In this document: positions 11,720 to 22,627 of the stretch, piece by piece | Position numbering within the stretch: the stretch's first letter is position 1 | How the letters are laid out: every line of letters begins with the position of its first letter | Notes under the pieces: generated by a model | The model's input: only the letters and a program-made list of their open reading frames with translations | What the model was told of the DNA's origin: nothing | Database searches by the model: none | Origin: Leptodactylus fallax | Taxonomy: Eukaryota; Chordata; Amphibia; Anura; Leptodactylidae | DNA length: 64,000 nucleotides | NCBI GenBank assembly: GCA_947044405.1 | Contig: CAMRHE010000461.1 | Location: 1 to 64,000, forward strand | Reading direction: 5' to 3' | Translations under genes and position numbers: made by a program

Positions 11720-12239
11720 GGGTATTGGTGCTTAATGGAGACTTGGCCTGCAAGCCAAAGTTATATAAACTCACGGGGACCATCCCACAGAGGTGTGTAT
11801 CTAATATCCCCAATCAGTTTCTGCCCTCTCCAATGAGAGTAGATGGACGTACAGGTGCATCTCAATAAATTAGAATATTTTTGAAACGTTCGTTCATTCA
11901 TTTCAGTAATTCAGTAATACAATTCATAATCAGCAGTCTTCCATGATTGTACTGAACCAGACTGAGGGACCATTTAAAGGCTAAGGAAACCTTTCTAATT
12001 TTCTTAGATTTGGGTTTTCATTAGCTGTAATCAGTGGTGAACCTAGCCTCTTTGCTGCCTGAAGCGGACTATAGAAAGACACCCCTTCAACCCCCCCCCC
12101 CCCAAAAAAAATATTGAGTTTCCATGCTATTAGTTTAACACACTGTTATCATCGCACAATATACACAATACACAAACTGTTTTTAAGAATCCTTCTTACT
12201 AGATTACTTCAGTATCAGATCAACAACACGGCATTAACA

Positions 12240-12545
12240 ATGAAAGTAACTTCACACATCTTCTGCTTGGTGGATGGACGAGCCCACGTGGCCCCCATTC
12301 TCTATAATATGAGCGCTGCAGATAGCTGAGTACTAGACTTCAGGTATCTTTGGCACTCCCATTGAAGTGAATGAGAGCCAAGCGGGTTCGTCCATCCACC
12401 AAGTGACACACCTATATATATGGCTGAAGCCAGGCTGGATTCCCACCCAATGGGGGGAAAAAAAACTAATTCTCAGGCTCAGTGGGGACTCAGCAGACAG
12501 ACCCCCATCAATCAGGTATTTATCCTCTATCATTTAGGTAAATAT
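12240..12545. repeat. MITE-like block related to the one at 16.7 kb
   Basis: It shares TGCAGATAGCTGAGTACT, TTTGGCACTC, CATTGAAGTGAATG and CATCAATCAGGTATTTATCC with 16680-17050. GGATGGACGAGCCC on the left is mirrored by GGGTTCGTCCATCC on the right, so it forms a hairpin. It lies inside the hAT element. Confidence 0.6.
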
Positions 12546-13183
12546 AGTGCAGTAACATTTTGTGACTTACAGGTGACGTCTCTGACTAATCGGTCACATT
12601 TCCCTTCTCTTCTTTTTGGATCACCATGACCACTTCTTCCAGCTGTGACTTGTCTCTGTAAAGTTTGCAACACATAGACATCTTTGGCTCCTCACTTTTC
12701 CAGGCATCCAACCCACATTGTCCTCACCTACACAAAGCCCCCATCCTGCTGCTACCCCAATTATAAAATATATGATATAACCCCCCATAATGAATAATAC
12801 TCCCAAGTGCATCTTTATATTAATAATGTCCGTGTGTACCCTGTATAAATAGTGCCCCTTATTAATAATGCCCTATAGGTTTCCTAATTAAAAGGTTTTC
12901 CAGGTCATTAATAAACTAATCAGTGGGGCTCAAAAACCCAGGACCCCCACTGATCAGCTGTTTGAATGGTACCTGTGTAAGCGCCATGACCGCTTCTCTG
13001 CTTACATAGTGTCATTCATCTTATAGCGGCCATGTAATGTAACTACAGCCTCGTCCTGTACATGTCTACAGTATGTGACAAGGCTGGAATTACATCACAT
13101 GGTCACTATAAACAGACAGCGTATAAAATAAACAGGCGCCATAGCCCTTGTTTATAGTGCCCCATTTACATACACTATAATAT

Positions 13184-13640
13184 GCCACAGCAGTCCCTGC
13201 ACACGGTATTACACAGTGTTATGGCCCGCAGCGGCCCCTGCACACTGTATTATGCCTCTCAGCGGCCCCTGCACATGGTATTATGCTCCATAGTGGCCCC
13301 TGTACACTGTATTATGCCTCGCAGCGGCCCCTGCACATGGTATTATGCTCCATTGTGGCCCCTGCACACGGTATTATGCCCCGCAGTGGCCACTGCACAC
13401 GGTATTATGCTCTACAGCAACCCCTGCACACAGTTTTATGCTCCCTAGTGGCCCCTGCACACGGTATTATGCTCCATATTGGCCCCTGCACACGGTATTA
13501 TGCACCACAGTGGCCACTGCACATGGTATTATGCTCCATAATGGCCCCTGCACTGGTATTATGCTCCATAGTGGCCCCTGTACTGGTATTATGCTCCACA
13601 GTGGTCCCTGCACAGGGTATTATGCCCCATAGTGGCCAAA
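13184..13640. repeat. Minisatellite, about 31-bp units
   Basis: Some fifteen imperfect units of the form CCCTGCACACGGTATTATGC followed by TCCATAGTGGC run head to tail. The length is not a multiple of three in every unit, and the three long overlapping plus-strand frames (up to 167 residues, rich in the words GIM, YYA and GPC) are only this repeat. One or two units of the same sequence occur on the other strand at 39.28-39.34 kb. Confidence 0.92.
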
Positions 13641-13649
13641 CCATGAACT

Positions 13650-13975
13650 ATTATTATACTCTGGGGTCTTTTCAGACCCCAGAGTATAATGAACGGAGAC
13701 CCAGGGGAGGTGACAAACATAAAAATCAGTGTTACTTACCTATCCTGGGCACCGGTGCACTCCTTGCAGCTTTCGGCCCTGTTTAATTGCGCACACACGT
13801 CACGTGATCAGGCCGGCGACGCGACCTGATGACGTCACCAGAGGCCTCAATCCTGCTCGGAGTAACACCGATCGCAGGAGAGGTAAGTAGGATATATTTT
13901 TATGTTCCCTCACCTCCCCTGGGCCTCCGATTATTATACTCCGGGGTCTGAAAAGACCCCGAAGTATAATAATGG
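13650..13975. mobile_element. MITE with a 40-bp palindrome at each end
   Basis: At 13651-13691 TATACTCTGGGGTC faces GACCCCAGAGTATA, and at 13930-13973 TATACTCCGGGGTC faces GACCCCGAAGTATA. The interior is GC-rich with GACGTCAC and TCACGTGATC. A related copy is present from about 38637. The double-hairpin design is clear, but the superfamily is not. Confidence 0.6.
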
Positions 13976-15576
13976 TAGTATTTGAGGCCCGAGGAATCAC
14001 TTACCGATGCCCGCGGCCGCACTTACCGATGCCCGTGGCCGCTGACAGCGGCAACCACTTCCCTTTCTGCGTCCCATAGCAGAAGGGGAAGCGGAGGCGG
14101 CCACAGCAGATGCGGGGTAGGTAAATAAATAGGCCATTACCTGCCGGGGAAACTCCAGCAGGTTACAGCCTATTTATATATATAAAAAAAAGTTATACCC
14201 ACCTGCAATCTCTTGATGCAGCCACCGCCGCCTCCTCTTCTTATCCGCAACATCTGTGTCTCAGCGTAGGCGGCGCGATGACGTTATTGTATCGCCACCT
14301 GCGCTGAGATGCGACGTCTCATAAACCAGCCCAGGACAGGCCCCGCTCAGCTCTGTTGTTTTTTTTTTTGTTTTTTTTTAAAGCGGCCTGTCCTGGACTG
14401 GTTTACTTTGAATAGTAAAAAAGCCGCCCCCCCATACAGTGACGGACAGTGCCGCCTGAGGCAGCCGCCTCATTAGCGGTGCGCCCCTGGCTGTAATCCA
14501 TAATCAACATTTACAGAAATAAAACACTTGAAATAGAACACTCTGTGTGTAAAGAATCTAGAAAATATAGGAGGTCACTTTTTTAATTTAACTACTGAAA
14601 GAAACGTTTCAGAGATATTCTAATTCATTGAGATGCACCTGTATCTGCTAATTTATAAAAATCAATTAGGTAAAAACAGCAACCAATAGGTATTTCCAAA
14701 TCATATTCTATTCCTTATCGCAATATCCTGGGTTTACGCATGCACCCATGTGCATTGGAACATGAGTGATTAGCCCTACCTTTCAACACATACCATCAGC
14801 TTCAGATCTCAAAATGCATAGCCATCCAGCACAGGTGCAATGTGGATCATACTCATGGAGGCTAATTCCCCAAAAACGACTTTGCTTCTATCTACTGCAT
14901 TAGCTGACGCACTTAGCATTTCCTGCATTGCAATGTAAACTTTTACTCTGGCTCCCAGACTTAGTAATTATCTCAATAGATATCTTTATTGTTTGTATGC
15001 TATTACTATAAGGAGAAAAAGGGATGTATGTCAACTTGTTTGGAGATTAAATTGATATGAGATAACCTATGTTTTATTATATTATTTAGATGATGGAAGA
15101 ATAATTTTGTTTTCTCAAAAATCATATTTGCTGAACAAAAATATATATTTTATTTTATAATTTGATTATATGCCATGTCAGTGAAATGATCTCTGAGATC
15201 AGTAACACCAATCAGAGTAATTTTTATTCCCCATTATATTGATGGAGAAAGAAAAAAATATTTAAACACACTATGTAGGGATTTGGCCTGGCTATTGGGG
15301 AGTGAAGACTTACCTCAGCTCCTTCCTCAGACTGTCCTTGGACCCACAGAATCATGGCTGATTGGCATCTCTATTTGGCTCCAATAATCGTCAAGACTAG
15401 GAGGGCCATTCCTAAGTCCTCTTTGACTTCTCTGGTGACCTCCAAAGGTCCCTCCATACAGTGATTCTTGAGTGGCCTGGATGCGTCCAGGCGCCATGCA
15501 GGTGGATCAAAGAAGGCGTCCATGCCTGGCTCTGCATCTCTGCTGGACATTACAACTGAATGTCGTCCTGCGGGCT

Positions 15577-16376
15577 CTACTTCCCCGTGGGCGCCTTGGT
15601 GCCATTGAAGCCCTTCTCCGCGTCCAGTGAGAGGAGCATCATAGGAATTTGTGTGCGCTGAGCATGGTGGATAGTGGAGAAGGCCTTCAGTGTGCTGACA
15701 CAAGCCTCTCTCTGTGGTATAAAGCCCACTTGGTCAAAGTGAATCCAATCCCCCATGTGGCGGCTCAGTCTGGTGGCATATATTTTCATGTCTGTGTTGA
15801 TGAGGGAAATGGGTCAATAGCTGGAGCATAATAAGTGGTCTTTTCCCTCTTTTGGAAGGACAGTGATGTGCGCATGAAGGAAAGAGGGCAGGAAAGGTGT
15901 GTCAGATGAGATTGTGTTGAAGACCTTTAAGAGGTGGGGAGAAAAGTCAGATTGTAAGCACTTGAAGAAATGAGCCATGTAGCCATCTGGGTCAGGACTT
16001 TTACCCGACGGAAGGCAGGAGATTACTAGCTCTAATTCTTGTGGAGTGAATGGCGTGTGCAGGAGGGCCGCGTCTTCCATCATTAGGCGAGGTAGGGCTA
16101 TGTGCACTATGTATTGCGAGAGGGTCAGAGGGAGATCTGGTTTCCTATTAGAGAGGGAAGGTTATAAAGATTCTCGTAGTATGCGCAAAAAGCTGCAGCT
16201 ATATCAGGAGTGAGGTATGGGACTGAGCCAGAGTGTTGCTTGATGGACATGACATGAGAAGCGGTATGCCACTCCCTAAAAGCTCAGGCAAGGAGATGGC
16301 CTGCCTTATTGCCCCATTTGGAAACCTACCCATGGAAACCTAGGGGACGGCATTTTGGGACATGATGTCTTTAAGC
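15577..16376 (-). pseudogene. L1 ORF2 reverse transcriptase fragment (in copy Y)
   Basis: The frame at 16107-15814 has LVISCLPSGKSPDPDGY and FHAH-like LPKEGKD blocks, the start of the L1 reverse transcriptase fingers. The next piece (15789-15577) has FDQVGFIPQRE and LDAEKGFN, the motif A region. The remaining RT with the catalytic FADD is absent, because the sequence changes to the non-L1 tail right after the DAEKGFN block. The same break is seen in copy X at about 27905. Confidence 0.85.
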
Positions 16377-16679
16377 CAAAACACGCAGGTTTAGAAGTGT
16401 AGGCAGGGAGGAGATTATTATGAAGGGAGCTGGGTAGTGTGTAAACAAATACGGCTGCTGCACACTCACACAGCACACACAGACATCCAGCTGGGCTGCT
16501 CCTCTTCCTGGATGATGAAATCCGTTGGCACCGTCAGCCAGGTCAACTCAGCAGTGGAGAGATATGATGTGATCTGATGCAGCCAAAGTGGGCAAAAGTC
16601 CCTTTTGTCCGCGCAGGGCCAGTTTGCTGTAAGGCTCCTGTGGTCTCCCTCCTCTCACCACAACTAGACTCTGGTCTAC
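16377..16679. other. Unassigned stretch between L1 piece and MITE
   Basis: The first 50 bases may still be L1-derived. The rest contains no recognised feature apart from a CACACTCACACAGCACACAC run near 16460. Confidence 0.35.
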
Positions 16680-16988
16680 AGGGGTAGGCAGGTGGTAATT
16701 ATTATCCCCCTGTTATGAATTCAGCCTGACTGCAGCCAGGCTGAATGTAGTCGTGTCGCTTAGTTGATGGACAAACCCATGCTTCCATTCTCTTTAATGG
16801 GAGTGCTGCAGATAGCTGAGTACTGTACTTCGCTATCTTTGGCACTCAAATTGAAGTGAATGGGAGCATGGGTTTGCCCATGGGAGCATGGGTTTGTCAA
16901 TCCACCAAGCAACACACCTACATTCAGCCTGGCTGTAGTCAGGCTTAATTCATAACTGGGTGATAATAATTAACACCAGCCCCCGTCC
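16680..16988. mobile_element. Fold-back MITE
   Basis: Two long arms face each other: GGTAATTATTATCCCCCTG with TGGGTGATAATAATTAACAC, TTATGAATTCAGCC with GGCTTAATTCATAA, and GATGGACAAACCCATGC with GCATGGGTTTGTCAATCC. A second GCATGGGTTTG block at about 16866 is a short tandem duplication in the right arm. No coding capacity. A relative is at 12240. Confidence 0.75.
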
Positions 16989-17320
16989 TCAGCCTCAGAA
17001 GTCAGACTCCCATCAATCAGGTATTTATTCTCTATCCTAAAGATAGAGGATAAATACTTTTCATGGCATAACTCCTTTAAAGGATTTCCCCAACTTATGT
17101 AAAAAGATGTCTCTTTACTGCAAATAATAGTAGGGAATAAAAAAAAAAAAGTAAAACTCACCTTTTCCAGGTCCTTCCAGGTCCAGTGGCAACTGCTTGT
17201 ACTTTTTTTTATTTTATTGCTGGGTCATCCAGATGTTAGCTCATGATTGCTCTGTTTGTGTCAAGAATCCGCTGCAGCCAATTACTGGCCTTAGCAATAT
17301 TGTGACAGTAACCTCTATGG

Positions 17321-17489
17321 CGAGCTTTCGAGAGTACTAGCTCTCTTCATCAGACATGGTGTATGAAGAGAGCTAGTACTCTCGAAAGCTCACCATCAAA
17401 TATACTCAGCTAGCCTCTAAAAGGTATCGCCTGATTTCTTCACTCTTCCACTATTTTCTATAGCTAACACAATACAACATTATACTACT
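17321..17489. mobile_element. 169-bp Penelope-like mini-insertion with inverted terminal pieces
   Basis: It is flanked by AGTAACCTCTATGG (17307-17320) and AGTAACCTCTGTGG (17490-17503), a 14-base duplication with one difference. It begins with a minus-strand CACCATGTCTGATGAAGAGA block and turns at about 17358 into a plus-strand copy of the same block. It then runs into ATACTCAGCTAGCCTCTAAA and GGTATCGCCTGATTTCTTCA. The same phrases end the Penelope copy at 39.93-40.04 kb. So it looks like a Penelope element reduced to its terminal repeat in inverted arrangement. Confidence 0.65.
17325..17388. ncRNA. Two facing hammerhead-like motifs (candidate)
   Basis: The minus strand has CTGATGA, one extra A, a GAGAG/CTCTC stem with a six-base loop, and GAAAG (17325-17353). 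The plus strand repeats this from TGAAGAGAG to GAAAG (17364-17388) but lacks the leading CTGA. Hammerhead ribozymes are known from terminal repeats of Penelope-like elements. The extra base and the absence of a clear stem I and III make self-cleavage uncertain. Confidence 0.35.
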
Positions 17490-17880
17490 AGTAACCTCTG
17501 TGGACAGTAATTGGCTACAGTGGTCTCCTGACACAAACAGAATGATCATGCACTAACATATGGAGGGATGGGTAATAGAAAGGAGCAAATAAGCTGCCAC
17601 TGAACCCATAGGACCAAGAAAAGGTAACCCCCTTCACAAACACACACACACACACACACTAATTACAGAAAAAGGGCATCTTTTTAAAAGAGTTGGAAAA
17701 CCCCTATTTCACAAACAAAAAATATGATGTCAGTAATGTCGTCTTGTTGCCAGTTATTCATTTGGATTGTAAACTCAGATTTGTTGGGGAGGGGGGGAAG
17801 CCTTTCTATAGTCCATCTCAGACAGCAGAGAGGCTAATCAGAGCCATTTAATTTCACTATTATAGGGATGATGACATTTT

Positions 17881-17911
17881 CACCATATTATTATTATTAT
17901 TATTATTACTA
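17881..17911. repeat. (ATT)n microsatellite
   Basis: This is a run of about eight TTA units followed by a few CTA variants. It is a simple repeat with no other feature nearby. Confidence 0.9.
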
Positions 17912-18085
17912 CTAAGTAAAGATGCCTATATTTCACATTGGTTCTATAGTGAACTTGCACAAAAGGACATTACTAATTCAATTATTTACAGATAATGAGT
18001 TCACAGAAGGTAGTAACCAGAAAACCAAAAAAAATAAAACATAACTTTTAACCTAAATATACTAAAATGAATACTACTCGCTTAA

Positions 18086-18594
18086 AGGGAATCTATCACT
18101 GCCCCAGGCTACTTTAAATCGTTCCCATAGTGCTATAGATGCTGTTAGCAGAATAAAAATGATACCTTTCTTATGTTTCTGAGCCCCAGGGATAAAGAGA
18201 AAAAGTACTTTTATTCTTTATTGAAATGAGGATCCTGGAGCACAGGGGGAGTTTTCTTCTCTTACTGAGCATTGCTACATCATCACTGAACAAGCCCATC
18301 CTGCATTCAGCTCATCCCCCTGGGAAGTGGGAGGATCAACTCACACTGGATCAACTCACACTGCTCAGGGAGACGAGCTGAATTCAGGATGGGCGTGTTT
18401 AGTGATGATGCAGCAGTGCTCAGTAAGAGAAGAAAACTCCCCCTGTGCTCCAGGATCCTCATTTCAATAAAGAATAAAAGTACTTTTCTTCTGCTGCTCT
18501 GAAACATAATAAAGGTATTGTATTTATTCTGCTAACAGCATCTACAGCACTATGGGAGCAGTTTAAAATAGCTTGGGGCAGTAATAGACTCCCT
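18086..18594. mobile_element. 509-bp fold-back element with TTAA target
   Basis: The ends AGGGAATCTATCACTGCCCC and GGGGCAGTAATAGACTCCCT are inverted and each abuts TTAA (18082-18085, 18595-18598). Arms match over most of the element, for example GATCCTCATTTCAATAAAG, AGGGGGAGTTTTCTTCTCTT and GCTGTTAGCAGAATAAA with their complements. A short direct repeat GGATCAACTCACACT occurs twice near the centre. TTAA targets are used by Kolobok and piggyBac; the choice between them is not settled here. Confidence 0.82.
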
Positions 18595-18799
18595 TTAAAA
18601 TGTTGTCATATACTTGGCGACATTATAGGTAGGGCAGGTTAGAGTAAATAAATCTCCCCCAAGTGTATACCCTTGTTAACATCTCCACCTGATCCTCACA
18701 CAATATCTGACAATTAGGTCACGATATGTATAAATTAATAAAATTGTCCTGCCTAACAACTAAGGCCTTTGTACCTAAGGCCTTTGCACCTTTGCAGTG

Positions 18800-19650
18800 A
18801 AAATTGCATATTGAAGTGGAGATCTATTGTGTGTGGGATTTACAGACTTTCAAAGGGGATCAGTAAACACGTGGACCTTTGAAATGGCTTTACCATCTGA
18901 TATCCGTTATACCATGGATGTACTGCGCCACCTGGATGCGGTTCATTTCCCTCTGGGCACTTTTATAACGAGCTTGAATGTCAAGGCTTTATATAGCTTC
19001 ATACTATATGAGAGAGGTCTATGAAGCTATACAACATTATTTGATTTCCAGTGGTAACCACATAGCTTTACATAACCAATTTATTATGGACCTCCTCCAG
19101 TTCATGCTGACATGGAACTATTTTCTTTTCCATGGATACTACTACCATCAGCTGGTCAGGACCACCATGGGGAGCCCGGCCACACCCACCTTTGCAAACC
19201 TTTTCTTGGGATGGTGGGAAGAATGTTACATTTTTTCTGAACAGATGGATAGATGGATGTCATCAGTGTTACTATGGTTAAGGTACATTGACAACATCCT
19301 TCTCTTCTGGATGACACCCCTTGAGTCCGAGAAAGAAGAGCTGCATATAATTGGAACATACAACAATTGCACTACAGATGTGATAAAAAATTCTGAATTC
19401 CATTTGGGGCATTTTAAAACTCGACCTGACCTGAAACAAGTAATAACGAACAAGCTAGCAGTTACGTTTCGGAGAGGGAGGAACCTCAGAGATAGGTTGG
19501 TTCATAGCCACCTGACCACAGAGGCCACCGTACGGACCTGGTTGAATAATGAGGATAAGCATGGAACGTTTCATTGCAGGTTATGCTAGGCCTGTCAATA
19601 TGTACGCAAGGGTCCTACGTTCAGCAGTGAGCTGTGAGATCAGGCACAGA
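18800..19650 (+). pseudogene. Penelope-like (Neptune-type) reverse transcriptase, partial
   Basis: Two overlapping frames (18827-19024 and 18978-19589) cover the core. They hold a SLNVKALYS stretch (motif A, usually SLDV), FIMDLLQFML, the strongly conserved TTMGSPATPTFANLFLGWWE block, and RYIDNILLFW. The catalytic motif is YIDN where functional enzymes have YIDD. Near the end RRGRNLRDRLVHSH and a Cys-x2-Cys...ACQY stretch mark the start of the linker before the GIY-YIG nuclease. The nuclease is missing, because the sequence stops at the poly(T) of the following minus-strand L1. The D-to-N changes and the frame break show it is dead. Confidence 0.88.
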
Positions 19651-19956
19651 ATTTTATTTTTTTTTTTCAATTTAAATTTTATTGAAAGATTTTATTTTTT
19701 CCAAGTAACAAAATGTGCAGGACATACAGTACAATAGCGAGCTGCGCTGATAGCAGTATATCAATGTCCAAATGGCAGGTTACAGGAAATGACAACAGAA
19801 ATGTGTAACATGAATCATCATAAAACATGTAACAACACATACAATCTATATCACAGTGTATCAATAACTACAACAGAATAAAATTAAAATCATCTGCTAC
19901 GGAGTCGAGAGTGTTGCAGCAAGGGGAATGGGAAGTCATTAGACATCAGATGCATT

Positions 19957-21122
19957 TTAAGTAGTTGGGGGGGGGGATACCATGGAGGTGTACAAGATCC
20001 AGATGTCCCAATGTGGGGGCATGGGTTTGAGGGGATGCAGGAATCTATGTGTCATAATCTCTATAACATGGTCAAATTTAAGCAAGGAGTATAACTCTTT
20101 GGTTGTTAGAGGAATACTACTTCTCCAAGCTCTTGCAATCATCAGACAGGCAGACAGGATGATATTACCTACCATGTGGCTAGTAGGCAGAGGGATGGAT
20201 TCCAGGTCTACAAAGCACAGGACCAGAGAGGCTGACATAGAGATAGCAGTTTGAGTAACATTAAAGACAAATAGATATAAAAGCCTGGTTTACGACAAAC
20301 ATAAGGGCGAGTAGCCAGGTATGAATTTTGACAGTTGCAAAGGGGTTTTATACCATCTAAGCAGGAATTCCTGGGCTCCCTGCCTGTAAGTTGCGCTGTT
20401 GCATATTCTAGATACCCAGAGGAGTCCCACATACCATTTGGATAATGGAAGTTGTATTTGTCAGTCAGCTTCCCATCTAAGGATGTACCCAGGTTTAGCA
20501 GCACGGGTTCCACTTATCAGTGCAGAATAAAAGGCTTTAGTCCCCTTAGATTTTCCTGTCTCAGTTGTGAAGTGGGAGAAGGTCAAGTGGGGAAAAAACG
20601 GAGCAGAGAGAAGAGAATATTTCTTATCTGCAAATACTTATAGAAGTCTTTGTTTGGGAGGTAATATGTGTGAGAGACCCTGGAAGGTCCTTACACTACC
20701 ATCTGGCAATAAATGTTTGATATGTGTGATTCCATAATCGACCCAATTACGCAGTGGGAGGGAGGGCTGATAACGAGAAGGTAACTGTATTGGTAGGGCT
20801 GTTAAGGACTTGGTATCTTCTTTCCCCCATTGCTCCTAAGGAGGAAGAACCATGCAGACCTAGAAGCTTGTATTGTGATTAATGAGCGGTGTAATTTGAG
20901 AGGTGGCTGTGATAGTGGGGATAGAAGAGTGACTAATGGCATACCAGCCGCTTCCTTCTCTATAGCCATCCACTTCAGGGGTGAGGCGTCCTGCCACCAG
21001 TGAGAGAGATGTGTCAAGAGGGTGGAGTAGTAATATTTCTTAACATCAGGGACACCCATACCACCATCTTTACGCAATCTGGTCATAGTAGAAAAATTAA
21101 TTCTAGGTTTGCTCTGTTCCAT
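19957..21122 (-). pseudogene. L1 A ORF2, C-terminal region
   Basis: Frames at 21122-20802, 20513-20208 and 20238-19957 together cover the part after the reverse transcriptase. The first has NFSTMTRLRKDGGMGVPD and YYYSTLLTHLSHWW, typical of the region after the L1 thumb. The later frames are weaker. The cysteine motif CWRCG seen in the L1 at 49.5 kb is not visible here. Confidence 0.7.
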
Positions 21123-21343
21123 ATAAAGTTAGTAAGGAGACCCTGCAGGCAGACAAAATATGAGGCAGGGGAAGGGGAATAGCAACTGTCCTAAATACGT
21201 ACAATATGACTGGCAACACCAGCATCTTCATCACAGCTATGCGGCCTGCCCAGGAGAGGGTTTGGTTATTAAATTTGTCAAGTAGAGTGGAGACTCTGGT
21301 GAGGAGAGGGATCTAATTAGATGAGAATAAGGCTGAGCTAGGA

Positions 21344-22294
21344 CTAGTTAAGGAGATTCCTTAATAAAGTAAGGGGCTGTCTTGCCAAGGAAATGGAAAT
21401 TTGGAGGAAGGTATTGCCATCCACTACAACACTGAGTATTTGAGATTGAGCAGTATTAATCTTATAGTAGGACACCTCTCCAAATTGGCAGAGGGTATTT
21501 TGAATGGCAGAGACAGAAACAAGTGGGTCAGTAATGGATAAAATAACATTGTCCGCATAAAGACTTATCTTATGGGATGACTTGCCAACCGTGATACCAG
21601 AGATTGAGGGTTTGGTTCGTATCGCTTCTGCTAGTGGCTCCATTACAAGAGCAAACATCATAGGCGACAGAGGACAACCCTGTCATATACCATTAATGAT
21701 ATTAAAGCTACAGGTGCATCTCAATAAATTTGAATATTTTTGAAGCGTTCATTCATTTCAGTGATTCAATAATACAATTCATAATCAGCAGCCATGATTG
21801 TGTGTCCTACTGAACCAGACTGAGGGACCATTTAAAGGCTTAGGAAACCTTGGCAGATGACACACTGAATTTACAATACTGAACTTTATTACCTATAATC
21901 CATAATCAACATTTACGAAAATAAAACACTTGAAATAGAATACTCTGTGTGTAAAGAATCTAGAAAATATAGGAGGTCACTTTTTTTAATTTAATTACTG
22001 AAAGAAATAAACGTTTCAAAGATATTCTAATTTATTGATATACACCTTAATCCAGAGGCCAGCACCCCCTTGCTGAGGGCGTTGAATAAAGGGCAAGTAT
22101 AGCAGATGTAATACGTCCCTGAATTCCAAATTTATCCAGTATGCTGGACAGGTAACCCCAGTGTACTCTATCAAAAGCCTTTCTGCATCCAATGCCATGA
22201 GCTGCAAAGGCATTCGAGGGAGTTCTGCCCACTGGATGAGATTGATAAACCGACGTGTACCATCAGGGGTCTGTCGGCCAGCCACAAAGCCCAC
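21344..22294 (-). pseudogene. L1 A ORF2, reverse transcriptase core, interrupted
   Basis: The upstream piece has GFVAGRQTPDGTR and LDAERLLI (motif A). The piece at 21661-21344 starts MMFALVMEPLAEAIR and has YADN where active L1 enzymes have FADD or YADD, so the second catalytic aspartate is changed. The two are separated by the Tc1-type MITE at 21711-22048. Confidence 0.85.
21711..22048. mobile_element. Tc1/mariner-type MITE, second copy
   Basis: It begins TA-CAGGTGCATCTCAATAA and ends with a damaged inverted copy (TTATTGATATACACCT). It shares GACTGAGGGACCATTTAAAG and CACTTGAAATAGAA with the copy at 11852. This copy is uninterrupted and about 338 bases long. It disrupts the L1 reverse transcriptase. 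Confidence 0.88.
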
Positions 22295-22627
22295 CTGGTC
22301 TCATTGGTCCAGAGTTGGCAGGACAGTATAGAGGCGGTCAGCTTAGAGTATATCTTAATATCCCAATTCAGTAACGAGAGGGCGAAAATTAGATGGGGTA
22401 GCCAGTGTTTTACCCAGTTTGGGTAGGGTCACTATGGTCGCCTCCAACATTTCAGGTGGAAAGCATCCTTCATCCGAGGCCCTATTGTTTATAGTAATTG
22501 TTGTTAAATCCGTCTGGTCCAGGAGCTTTATGAGACTTCAGGGATGTAATGGTGGTCATAACGTCTAGTACAGTGATAGGGGAAGAATGAGAATCTAATT
22601 TAGTTTGGGGGAATCGAGGTAATGATA

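Larger units (their letters stand above)
12032..14489. mobile_element. 2.46-kb non-autonomous hAT element nested in the MITE
   Basis: The left end reads CAGTGGTGAACCTAGCC and the right end GGTGCGCCCCTG; CTGCCTGAAGCGG near the left is mirrored by CCGCCTGAGGCAG near the right. The exact 8-base duplication GCTGTAAT flanks it (12024-12031 and 14490-14497). The interior holds no transposase. It is a patchwork of a MITE-like block (12240-12540), another at about 12890-13140, a 31-bp minisatellite and a hairpin-ended MITE. It must have been moved by an enzyme made elsewhere. Confidence 0.88.
11852..14641. mobile_element. Tc1/mariner-type MITE, split by a hAT insertion
   Basis: The inverted ends are CAGGTGCATCTCAATAAATT and AATTCATTGAGATGCACCTG, each flanked by TA (11850-11851 and 14642-14643). 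Without the inserted hAT element the MITE is about 330 bases and has no coding capacity. A second copy lies at 21711. Copy X of the composite repeat keeps the uninterrupted sequence with a single TA at the same place, near 28780, which confirms the boundaries. Confidence 0.9.
11385..16376 (-). mobile_element. Composite repeat, copy Y: L1 ORF2 piece plus non-L1 tail
   Basis: Read on the minus strand, an L1 ORF2 segment (16376 down to about 15590) runs into a tail with GCGCCCACGGGGAAGTAGAG, GAGGAAGGAGCTGAGGTAAG, TTACTCTGATTGGTG-like and ATGTGGTGAAACATGTTGG phrases. The same order occurs on the plus strand at 27.0-29.27 kb (copy X), including the L1-to-tail junction. Copy Y is split by the nested MITE/hAT insertion at 11852-14641. 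Copy X lacks that insertion and shows the single TA empty site. Identity between the copies looks diverged. They are either two members of a chimeric repeat family or an old inverted duplication. Confidence 0.7.
17085..17712. mobile_element. Fold-back element split by a Penelope mini-insertion
   Basis: Left and right halves are inverted copies: AAAGGATTTCCCCAACT with AGTTGGAAAACCCCT, CAGTGGCAACTGC with GCTGCCACTG, and CTGTTTGTGTCAAGAATCC with CTCCTGACACAAACAGAA. The centre, at the phrase GTAACCTCTATGG, carries a 169-bp insertion at 17321. A (CA)n run of about 25 bases lies at 17638-17660. Confidence 0.7.

Noticed and set aside
13182..13786. Overlapping plus-strand frames of 88, 95 and 167 residues
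   Set aside because: They are read-through of the 31-bp minisatellite; three frames are open at once and the residues are repeats of the same words.
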